A stretch of DNA of 64,000 bases, taken from positions 1 to 64,000 of the forward strand of contig JAUHYD010000014.1 in assembly GCA_030426665.1 (NCBI GenBank). The letters run 5' to 3'. Below the pieces are notes generated by a model that searched no databases, had not been told where the DNA came from, and worked only from the letters and a program-made list of their open reading frames with translations. Below, piece by piece: positions 28,568 through 35,273 of this stretch. A program made the translations under genes and the position numbers. The stretch comes from Bacteroidia bacterium (GTDB taxonomy: Bacteria; Bacteroidota; Bacteroidia; Chitinophagales; Chitinophagaceae). Each line of letters starts with the position of its first letter. Positions within the stretch are counted from its first letter, which is position 1.

Positions 28568-29251
28568 ATGAAAAATACAACCACCATTGTACTTTCTTGC
28601 ACGGTCTTCCTGCTCGCTGCCTGCAGGAAAGACCACATTACAGAAGTACCGAGTAAAGCCCATTACTTCCAGGTTTATGAAGTAACTTATGACAAGACAA
28701 GCAATTCAACTTTTATTACTGCTGAGTTTCGGAAAAACGATTATTTAGGAGAACGGATGCAGCTAAGCAAAGATGAGTATATAACAGTGGATGGTATGTT
28801 GTCAAATACGACAAGCAAAGCCGGCGACAAAGTATATGCCTGGCAATTCGATGGGTTGGACGACCATTTTTTCAAATTGGTTAAGGCTGATGACACTATT
28901 GAGAACTGGGTGGCATACTCCGATGTGTCGAAAGTAGATTTTGATAGCCGTACACCGGATGTGGCATCAAAAAAGGAAGGTATAAATGTCCGGGTCGTCG
29001 GGTATGAACCTAATGGACGCAACGAGATATATTTGGGTACATTTAGTGGCCCGGTAGGTAGGGAAATACTAGTGTCTAGTTATTCGATTTATCTTTCGCC
29101 TAAGGATTTAGAAGTCTTTAATCCCGGAAAAATGCAACTTACCCTTCGTAATAAGTTGATTATGCAACTAAACGAGGAGGATAGTTCCAAAGGGGGGCTG
29201 AAACAAATAACGCTGAATATTTCAAAAGACATTCAGCTTAATGCAAACTAA
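28568..29251 (+). CDS. Lipoprotein of unknown function
   Basis: 227 residues. A strong lipobox (FLLAACRKD, Cys at residue 19) marks an envelope lipoprotein. The mature part is beta-rich with TFITAEFRKNDYLGERMQLS and no family I recognise. It is divergent from the TonB-type receptor and 42 bp before truB; transcription into truB may be shared although truB has its own -7 box. Confidence 0.7.
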   Translation: MKNTTTIVLSCTVFLLAACRKDHITEVPSKAHYFQVYEVTYDKTSNSTFITAEFRKNDYLGERMQLSKDEYITVDGMLSNTTSKAGDKVYAWQFDGLDDHFFKLVKADDTIENWVAYSDVSKVDFDSRTPDVASKKEGINVRVVGYEPNGRNEIYLGTFSGPVGREILVSSYSIYLSPKDLEVFNPGKMQLTLRNKLIMQLNEEDSSKGGLKQITLNISKDIQLNAN

Positions 29252-29278
29252 GGGATTAAGCATTTTCGCTCATTCTGT

Positions 29279-29287
29279 TAACTTTGC
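29279..29287 (+). promoter_or_regulatory. Candidate -7 box for truB
   Basis: TAACTTTGC is a perfect -7 element ending 6 nt before the truB ATG, so a leaderless message is predicted if it is used. No -33 TTTG was found. Confidence 0.45.
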
Positions 29288-29293
29288 TGCGAC

Positions 29294-29989
29294 ATGCAGC
29301 AAAGACCAACACCGGCCGAACTGAAAGAGGGAGGCGTAATACTAATAGACAAACCCTACAAGTGGACCTCCTTTGATGCCGTAAATTATATAAAGCGAAC
29401 TATTCGCGTAAAAATAGGACACTGTGGTACGCTGGACCCATTGGCTACCGGTTTGCTTATATGTTGCACCGGTGCGATGACCAAACGAATATCTGAATAT
29501 CAGCAATTACCCAAAGAATATACGGGTGTTATTCATCTCGGGGCTATTACCGAATCATACGATCTGGAGAAAGAACCACAGGACTTTAAACCATTTGAGC
29601 ATATTACAAGGGAAGATATAGAAGCGGCAACTATTCAGTTCACCGGAGAAATTATGCAAACGCCACCTATACACTCAGCTGTAAAGAAAGAGGGAAAAAG
29701 AGCATATGACCTTGCCAGGGCGGGAAAAGAAGTTGTATTGAATGCTCGGCCTGTTACAATCGGGGAGTTTGAGATAACACAGGTTAGTCTTCCCGAGGTA
29801 CACTTTCGGGTGACCTGCAGCACAGGAACCTACATACGCTCACTGGCTAACGACTTGGGATCTGCGCTTGGTTGCGGTGCATATTTGCAGGAGTTGCGAA
29901 GAACGAAGATTGGAAACTTCTCAGCTATTGACGGACTCTCGCCTGAAGAATGGAAGGATTATTGGAACAGTTTGAGGGATCACAAATAG
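29294..29989 (+). CDS. truB: tRNA pseudouridine(55) synthase
   Basis: 231 residues, the short TruB form without a C-terminal PUA domain, as is usual in Bacteroidota. It converts U55 of the T-loop of tRNAs to pseudouridine. The catalytic Asp is in GHCGTLDPLATGLL (about residues 42-55), where Cys replaces the more common Ala; other motifs are GVILIDKPYKWTSFD, PPIHSAVKKEGKRAYDLAR and CSTGTYIRSLANDLG. Start chosen at the only good ATG. Confidence 0.95.
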   Translation: MQQRPTPAELKEGGVILIDKPYKWTSFDAVNYIKRTIRVKIGHCGTLDPLATGLLICCTGAMTKRISEYQQLPKEYTGVIHLGAITESYDLEKEPQDFKPFEHITREDIEAATIQFTGEIMQTPPIHSAVKKEGKRAYDLARAGKEVVLNARPVTIGEFEITQVSLPEVHFRVTCSTGTYIRSLANDLGSALGCGAYLQELRRTKIGNFSAIDGLSPEEWKDYWNSLRDHK

Positions 29990-30100
29990 CAGTATTTATT
30001 TAATTTAAGTACTAAAGCAACTGTATGGAAGTGCCGAATTGTGATTAAATGCAATCTTAATGACATGTTAATCACCCACTAAATCCACGTTAAATAGGAA

Positions 30101-30117
30101 TGTGGATATGTGGATAA
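30101..30117 (-). promoter_or_regulatory. DnaA-box-like pair upstream of the acidic protein gene
   Basis: On the minus strand, TTATCCACA (30109-30117) is a perfect match to the canonical DnaA box and ATATCCACA (30101-30109) is a one-mismatch copy sharing one base with it. The surrounding 190 bp are strongly AT-rich. This could be a DnaA-regulated promoter or part of a replication element; two boxes alone do not make an origin. Confidence 0.4.
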
Positions 30118-30183
30118 CTAAAATTTAGTTGTATAATTGTATCTTAAACCAAGTATGTTTCAATATCACTAATGTAACTGCTC

Positions 30184-31812
30184 ATGAAAAGTAACAATGA
30201 TTTTTTAACTAAAATGGAGGATCTGGTCAAGCAGGTTGTTGCCTACAACAACATCCCGTGTTACCGGATTGACTCGATTACGGAAACTCATACGGGTACT
30301 GAGGGAGTGACTATTGCTACACCGATTGTGCGCATCGTTGGTATTTTTGAAGATACTACAACCAAAGCAGCAAACGTACTCAATAGTGAATTTGACTTGT
30401 CGCAGGTGGTTTCTGAAAACTCATACAATGATTCGTTTGCCTCTTCCGGCCTGACATACAAGGCAACTTTAAAAGCGAACAGGCTGGACTTATCGGAGTA
30501 TAAATTACTTAATCCACAACAATTTGAAATAAGAATATCGTCAATTCTTCAGGACGTATATAGTGCGATGGAAGCTGACCTCGGAGGCGAAAGTGGAAGT
30601 GTTCCCAGTAATGTGAAGCGCGACTTTTATCGTGTAGGTGCATTTCTGGAAATGGCAGATATAGAGTTTCAGAAGATACGTAATAAGGTTCAAAACTCGG
30701 ATAGTGTAACGGAGCGTGCAAGCGGGATTCCAAATGTTCCGAAATTTGAAAATAATACAGCCCAATCGACGCCAAACGTAAATACGGCAACCCCGGCCAC
30801 GGAAACATCGAATAGAATTGCCAATGTAGAGGCAATGGATATGTCTGTAGATAGTTTTGACTCGCTGGCTGTAGGTATCGATCATATTGAAGATACGAAC
30901 GGGTATCACGATAGTGCATACTTTAATACAGTTTCGCCTAAACAAGATACACCTAAAGCTCCTGAACCCATTGAAGAAAATACATTTCAGGATTTTGCAA
31001 CACAGGGGTCAGCTGTTTCAGAACCGCGTGAGCAAGAGACCGAAATGGCATCTAACGGCTTTGCTGAAAGCAATGTAAGTAGTGAAAAGTCCAATAACAC
31101 GGGTAATCAGGTAGATTTGAAAATTGACAATGTTGAAACGTTCAACATGAATGTCGATGGTATGGTAGGAGCTGCTCCATTAGGAATTCAGGAAGAGGAC
31201 AACGCTCACGAAGAAATCAACAGTTTCCAGGAAGAAGTGAACGAGCCTGAACTGCATAACGAACCGGAAGCGTCAGTTAATGAAGAATTGGAAACGCTAC
31301 GCACCTCTACCATTGCGTCGTTTGAGGATAAAGTAGACGAAGACGAAGAGGAAGTGGTTGACGAGAACTCACCCATGACTGAGAAGACACTCAAAGAGTA
31401 TGTTGCAAACAGTAAAGTGGTGAAGGAGGTAGATGCAATGATAGCAGAACGTGCCGGAGCCAAGATAAACGAAGAGATAGACATAGAAGGAGACGTAGAT
31501 AGGTTGCGTTTCTTGAAAGTGCTTACCTTAAGGCAACTGCACGATAGAATTACTGATAACAAAGAAGACATTGTAATGTTTGCAGAAAAGTGGATAGGCA
31601 AGGATAACGGTGGGTCTTTCGATTCGGGTATATGTCTTTTCTATCTGGAGTATCTGTTGGTGGGTAAGAAAAATGACCCTGCGTTCTCTGTTGAGTATGT
31701 TCTTAAGTTTATTTCTGACAATGATTATAGCGCGCGTTATATCATTCCTACATACAACTCTATCAGGCAAACAAATGAGCCTTCAAACTTTGCACATCTG
31801 ACACTTAAATAG
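30184..31812 (+). CDS. Large acidic protein, unknown, with two globular ends and a disordered centre
   Basis: 542 residues, no signal peptide or membrane helix. Residues 1-165 look globular (MEDLVKQVVAYNNIPCYRID...), about 170-400 are low-complexity, rich in Asn, Glu, Ser and Pro with an acidic run EDKVDEDEEEVVDEN, and 405-542 look globular and helical (TLRQLHDRITDNKEDIVMFA, FLYLEYLLVGKKNDPAF). I do not recognise a family. It sits alone between truB and yifB with its own terminator, and DnaA-like boxes upstream. A cytosolic scaffold or adaptor is one possibility; this is only inference from composition. Confidence 0.75.
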   Translation: MKSNNDFLTKMEDLVKQVVAYNNIPCYRIDSITETHTGTEGVTIATPIVRIVGIFEDTTTKAANVLNSEFDLSQVVSENSYNDSFASSGLTYKATLKANRLDLSEYKLLNPQQFEIRISSILQDVYSAMEADLGGESGSVPSNVKRDFYRVGAFLEMADIEFQKIRNKVQNSDSVTERASGIPNVPKFENNTAQSTPNVNTATPATETSNRIANVEAMDMSVDSFDSLAVGIDHIEDTNGYHDSAYFNTVSPKQDTPKAPEPIEENTFQDFATQGSAVSEPREQETEMASNGFAESNVSSEKSNNTGNQVDLKIDNVETFNMNVDGMVGAAPLGIQEEDNAHEEINSFQEEVNEPELHNEPEASVNEELETLRTSTIASFEDKVDEDEEEVVDENSPMTEKTLKEYVANSKVVKEVDAMIAERAGAKINEEIDIEGDVDRLRFLKVLTLRQLHDRITDNKEDIVMFAEKWIGKDNGGSFDSGICLFYLEYLLVGKKNDPAFSVEYVLKFISDNDYSARYIIPTYNSIRQTNEPSNFAHLTLK

Positions 31813-31835
31813 TTTCTACCCCTTGTTGAAACACC

Positions 31836-31890
31836 CGGCATGATCAAACACAGTACTCCTGTGTAGGTTCATGCCGATTTATTTTTAATT
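31836..31890 (+). terminator. Terminator after the acidic protein gene
   Basis: An 18-bp imperfect stem (31836-31853 against 31859-31876, 15 of 18 paired, loop TACTC) is followed by ATTTATTTTTAATTT. Confidence 0.8.
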
Positions 31891-31936
31891 TAATAAGGCG
31901 TCGGGCTATAGCTCACCTTGCTAATCTGATGCTGAC

Positions 31937-31968
31937 TTTCCTGTCGTATTGCTTACATTTACGTTTGT
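31937..31968 (+). promoter_or_regulatory. Candidate promoter for yifB
   Basis: TTTC at 31937-31940 and TACGTTTGT at 31960-31968 are separated by 19 bp, a good fit to the -33/-7 arrangement with one mismatch in the upstream element. The ATG is 21 nt downstream. Confidence 0.6.
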
Positions 31969-31989
31969 AAATCACAGTATCAGTAAGGC

Positions 31990-33531
31990 ATGTTAGTAAA
32001 AGTATTCGGTAGCGCAGTATACGGCGTTGATGCAATAACCATTACCATAGAAGTAGACACACCGGGTGGAGAAGTAGGCGTCTTCATTGTCGGGTTACCT
32101 GACAATGCCGTTAAGGAGAGCAAAGACCGTGTAATATCTGCAATACAGAACTCCGGCTTTGACCGTCCACGTGGCAGAATGGTGGTGAATATGGCTCCCG
32201 CCGATATAAAAAAGGCAGGTGCTGCTTATGATTTGCCTATAGCAATCGGGTTTCTGGCAGCAACTGCGCAATTGCCGAATGAGCAACTACATGAATACGT
32301 GATTATGGGTGAGCTATCGCTTGACGGTACGGTTAAACCCATAAAAGGCGCACTGCCTATTGCAATCCAGACTCGCGCAGAAAAGTTTAAGGGGCTGATA
32401 GTACCCAAGGAGAATGCACGAGAGGCGGCATTGGTGAATAATATTGATGTTTATGGTGTGGAGCACATCAATGATGTAATAGGTTTCTTTGCCGGTGACA
32501 AGCAGTTGACTCCGCTGAAAGTAAATACGCGCGAAGAGTTCTTTGATGCGCAGAACTACTTAGATATAGACTTCAATGACGTAAAGGGACAGGAAAATGT
32601 AAAGCGTGCTTTGGAGATTACAGCTGCCGGTGGACATAATGCTATTCTGATAGGTCCGCCCGGAGCAGGTAAAACGATGCTGGCTAAGCGTTTGCCAACA
32701 ATTTTACCGCCACTATCGTTGCATGAGGCATTAGAAACAACCAAGATACACAGTGTTGCGGGCAAGCTGCCGGGCAATGCATCATTGGTGGCAATGCGAC
32801 CGTTTCGCAGTCCGCACCATACCATTAGCGATGTGGCCTTGGTAGGTGGTGGTGGTGTGCCACAGCCGGGCGAAATATCTCTGGCACACAATGGCGTGTT
32901 GTTTCTTGATGAGTTACCGGAGTTTAAGCGGACGGTACTCGAGGTAATGCGGCAACCGATGGAAGAGCGTAGGGTGTCTATCTCACGTGCAAAGGTGACC
33001 ATGGATTTTCCGGCAAGTTTTATGTTGATAGCATCTATGAATCCATGTCCTTGTGGGTACTTTAATCACCCCGAGAAGGAATGTACCTGCACCCCGGTGA
33101 TGGTACAACGCTACCTCAACAAGATTAGCGGTCCACTACTCGACCGTATAGACCTGCACGTAGAGGTGACGCCGGTACCGTTCAGTGAGTTGAGCTCAGA
33201 GCATAAGAGCGAAGACAGCAATGCCGTACGCGAGCGGGTGATACGCGCAAGAGAAATACAGGCAAAGCGCTTTGAGACCTATGATGGGGTTTATGCCAAT
33301 GCACAAATGAGCAGCAAACAGCTAAAGGAAATTTGTGTGATAAACGCAGTAGGGCAAAACCTGCTGAAAACCGCTATGGACCGCCTGAACCTCAGTGCCA
33401 GAGCCTATGACCGCATCCTGAAGGTGAGCCGAACTATCGCAGATCTCTCTGCCAGTGACGAGATACGTCCGGAACATCTTGCGGAGGCTATACAATATCG
33501 TAGTCTGGATAGAGAAGGATGGGGCGGGTAG
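31990..33531 (+). CDS. YifB/ComM family Mg-chelatase-like AAA+ ATPase
   Basis: 513 residues. The N-terminal domain (about 20-170) is the ChlI/Lon-S5-like part, followed by the AAA+ core with Walker A GPPGAGKTML (near residue 223), Walker B GVLFLDELPEF, and a zinc-finger-like CPCGYFNHPEKECTC near residue 355, then the Mg-chelatase C-terminal lid. In naturally competent species ComM is a helicase that promotes branch migration; whether that holds here is unknown. The last 53 codons are repeated almost exactly 1,374 bp downstream, flanking a HEPN–MNT pair, so the 3' end of this gene has been an insertion or duplication point. Confidence 0.95.
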   Translation: MLVKVFGSAVYGVDAITITIEVDTPGGEVGVFIVGLPDNAVKESKDRVISAIQNSGFDRPRGRMVVNMAPADIKKAGAAYDLPIAIGFLAATAQLPNEQLHEYVIMGELSLDGTVKPIKGALPIAIQTRAEKFKGLIVPKENAREAALVNNIDVYGVEHINDVIGFFAGDKQLTPLKVNTREEFFDAQNYLDIDFNDVKGQENVKRALEITAAGGHNAILIGPPGAGKTMLAKRLPTILPPLSLHEALETTKIHSVAGKLPGNASLVAMRPFRSPHHTISDVALVGGGGVPQPGEISLAHNGVLFLDELPEFKRTVLEVMRQPMEERRVSISRAKVTMDFPASFMLIASMNPCPCGYFNHPEKECTCTPVMVQRYLNKISGPLLDRIDLHVEVTPVPFSELSSEHKSEDSNAVRERVIRAREIQAKRFETYDGVYANAQMSSKQLKEICVINAVGQNLLKTAMDRLNLSARAYDRILKVSRTIADLSASDEIRPEHLAEAIQYRSLDREGWGG

Positions 33532-33539
33532 GCGGTTTT
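33369..33539 (+). repeat. yifB 3'-end direct repeat, copy 1 (in yifB)
   Basis: 171 bp spanning the last 53 codons, stop and a few bases of yifB. It aligns without gaps to copy 2 at 34743-34913. In the coding part I count 12 base differences in 11 codons, all synonymous, plus one or two after the stop. Weak similarity continues for about 20 more bases. Confidence 0.95.
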
Positions 33540-33914
33540 GTGAGAGGGATGCTTGTGGGTGAGGTGTCTGATTGTAGCGAAAATACTCGTTAATAAAGTT
33601 AACGATATGGTTTGCATGTTCGGAATCGAAAAACATTCTTGGCAAAAGATGCCCCACATCGTAATCGTCTTTGACGAGTATGCACCGGTATAGCATTTGG
33701 AACGCGAATAATGCATTACTGGTGTGGTTTTGGTGCGCCAAAAATCCAGTGACCAATGCATATAACAGGTATGTAACCGGAGTGGGGAAGATTGTGTTTC
33801 GGAGCGAGTTATTTGCGGGTATAGCGCCCCTGTGTTAAAACGTCGATGCGACCGTATTGGAGTGTGCTTTAGTCAGAATATTTGTTATTTTGCCAATATT
33901 AATTGTGTCTGAAA
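33532..33914. other. Intergenic stretch with possible remnant frame
   Basis: No gene is called. A minus-strand frame from about 33834 down to the yifB end stays open for nearly 100 codons and reads like protein (TGFLAHQNHTSNALFAFQML), but it has no ATG and no family I can name. It may be a decayed gene of the element that brought the HEPN–MNT pair. Confidence 0.3.
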
Positions 33915-34331
33915 ATGGATAAACAAGATATCAGGTGGGAACAGCGATTTGCTAACTACAAAAAGGCTTTGGCAAAGCTAGGCGAAGTGGCTACGGGAAG
34001 GAGCATCGAAAATCTGTCTGACCTTGAAAAAGAAGGCATGATTCAGCGGTTTGAGTATTCTTTTGAGCTGGCATGGAAGACATTACAGGATTTGTTGGAA
34101 TACAAAGGATATACAGACATTGCTGGTCCCAATCCGGTATTGATGCAGTCGTTAAAAGATGGCTACATTACAGATGAAAAGCAATGGCGCAACATGAAGA
34201 AATCACGTGAGCTAACTTCTCACACCTACAATAGTAGTACGGCAGATGATATCGCACACGATATAGTCGATGAATATTATTCGCTGTTGAAGGCTCTGGA
34301 GCAGAGACTGGAGGAAGAAAGGGGGAGGTAA
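33915..34331 (+). CDS. HI0074-family HEPN-type nucleotidyltransferase substrate-binding protein
   Basis: 138 residues from the ATG at 33915; the TTG four codons earlier is not needed. All-helical HI0074/HEPN fold: WEQRFANYKKALAKL, FEYSFELAWKTLQDLLEYKG, and a C-terminal SRELTSHTYN with the Arg and His of the HEPN Rx4-6H arrangement. In HEPN–MNT pairs this protein is the toxin or substrate-binding half and the next gene its nucleotidyltransferase. The MNT gene follows after 21 bp. Both lie between two copies of the yifB 3' end, which suggests arrival as a small mobile cargo. Confidence 0.88.
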   Translation: MDKQDIRWEQRFANYKKALAKLGEVATGRSIENLSDLEKEGMIQRFEYSFELAWKTLQDLLEYKGYTDIAGPNPVLMQSLKDGYITDEKQWRNMKKSRELTSHTYNSSTADDIAHDIVDEYYSLLKALEQRLEEERGR

Positions 34332-34352
34332 ACAATCAACATTTTTCGGATA

Positions 34353-34655
34353 ATGGAATACGGTATCCCGGCAGAAGACATAGAGCACATAAAGGAGGTT
34401 TTCAGGTCCTTCCCCAAAATAGAAAAGGTACTGCTATTCGGGTCCCGGGCAATGGGCAATTATAGCTCCGGATCTGATATAGACCTTGTTGTTGTTGGAG
34501 ATGCCATAACGTTCAGTGATATGCTGGACATAAGCGACAGCCTCGACCGGCTTGGCATGCTATACACATTTGATATGCATCATCTCGATGCCATCAAAGA
34601 CCCGGAGGTTACGAGCCATATAGCCAGAGTGGCAAAGGAGTTATACGCCATTTGA
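34353..34655 (+). CDS. Minimal nucleotidyltransferase (MNT) domain protein
   Basis: 100 residues, a single nucleotidyltransferase fold. The catalytic signature is [19 protein letters not shown] (about residues 27-45) with both metal-binding Asp residues, and a third acidic residue is likely in FDMHHLD. Characterised MNT antitoxins AMPylate their HEPN partner; here the chemistry is inferred from family. Spacing of 21 bp and shared strand make it one operon with the HEPN gene. Confidence 0.9.
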   Translation: MEYGIPAEDIEHIKEVFRSFPKIEKVLLFGSRAMGNYSSGSDIDLVVVGDAITFSDMLDISDSLDRLGMLYTFDMHHLDAIKDPEVTSHIARVAKELYAI

Positions 34656-34742
34656 TTTTTCGTCTTACAGGTGCCTGATGGGTTTGGGCTTCTTATCTTC
34701 AATTATAGTGAATATTGCATTGAGCGAGTTTACAACGGATAG

Positions 34743-34905
34743 AACCGCCATGGACCGGCTCAACCTGAGTGCCAGAGCCTATGACCGCATCCTGAAGGTG
34801 AGCCGAACTATCGCCGATCTCTCTGCCAGTGACGAGATACGTCCGGAACATCTTGCGGAGGCTATACAGTACCGGAGCTTAGATAGAGAAGGATGGGGAG
34901 GGTAG
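34743..34905 (+). pseudogene. Orphan C-terminal fragment of yifB
   Basis: It encodes the same 53 residues as the yifB C-terminus, from [19 protein letters not shown] to the end, then a stop. It could be read as part of a 75-codon frame from 34678, but its upstream part is not yifB and no function is likely. It is either the displaced original 3' end or one delivered by the inserted element. Synonymous-only divergence shows that both copies were once under selection as protein. Confidence 0.9.
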
Positions 34906-34913
34906 GTGGTTCG
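34743..34913 (+). repeat. yifB 3'-end direct repeat, copy 2
   Basis: The counterpart of the repeat at 33369-33539, gap-free at an offset of 1,374 bp. The left edge is abrupt: the bases before 34743 have no similarity to yifB. Confidence 0.95.
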
Positions 34914-35273
34914 CAAGCTGGATGCTTGGATTAGTGGTAAGCAAACCACCCTGAGTTAGTTACTGAAATAGTACTCTGGCATAATGTTTCCGTCCTCCCT
35001 GGAGATAATGCCACAGCATTTTGTTATGTCTGTCAGCATTAATTCTATGCAAATATTGACCACTATATTTTTCCTATTGATTCGTTAACGGTGCCTTTTT
35101 TCTTTGATGATAGATTTTTGGATATTATTTTTATCATTGTATGTTATGTTTTGAATTCTGTACGCCTGGCGGCGTGTGGGTAGTGTACGCAAATTTTGGT
35201 CCCGTGTGGGCTCGGTTTCTTCACAAAATTCAACGACATGATAAAATATAAAACAAAGACACAATCCTCTACT
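34906..35273. other. Intergenic region before the first NHL gene
   Basis: The first 160 bp hold nothing I recognise. From about 35066 the sequence is shared with the stretch before the second NHL gene and includes a -7-like TATGTTTT at 35145-35152, a short hairpin, and a conserved GTACGCAAATTTTGGTCCC. Confidence 0.6.
35162..35175 (+). other. 5' leader hairpin, copy A
   Basis: ACGCC, TGGC, GGCGT. The equivalent in copy B has changed loop bases into an extra pair, so the hairpin is kept. If the -7-like box at 35145 is used, it would sit at the very 5' end of the mRNA. Confidence 0.4.

Noticed and set aside
29990-30183. Chromosomal replication origin
   Set aside because: One perfect and one near-perfect DnaA box in AT-rich DNA are not enough; dnaA, dnaN or a clear switch in gene orientation are not seen here.
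30509-30945. Long minus-strand frames inside the acidic-protein gene
   Set aside because: Two overlapping frames antisense to a clear gene, with shadow-type composition.
33322-33756. 144-codon minus-strand frame covering the yifB 3' end and the gap after it
   Set aside because: A third of it is antisense to yifB and it starts with TTG. The gap portion reads somewhat like protein and is noted only as a possible remnant.
34678-34905. 75-residue protein-coding gene
   Set aside because: Its last 53 codons are a copy of the yifB end and the first 22 are unrelated intergenic sequence, so it is treated as a gene fragment.
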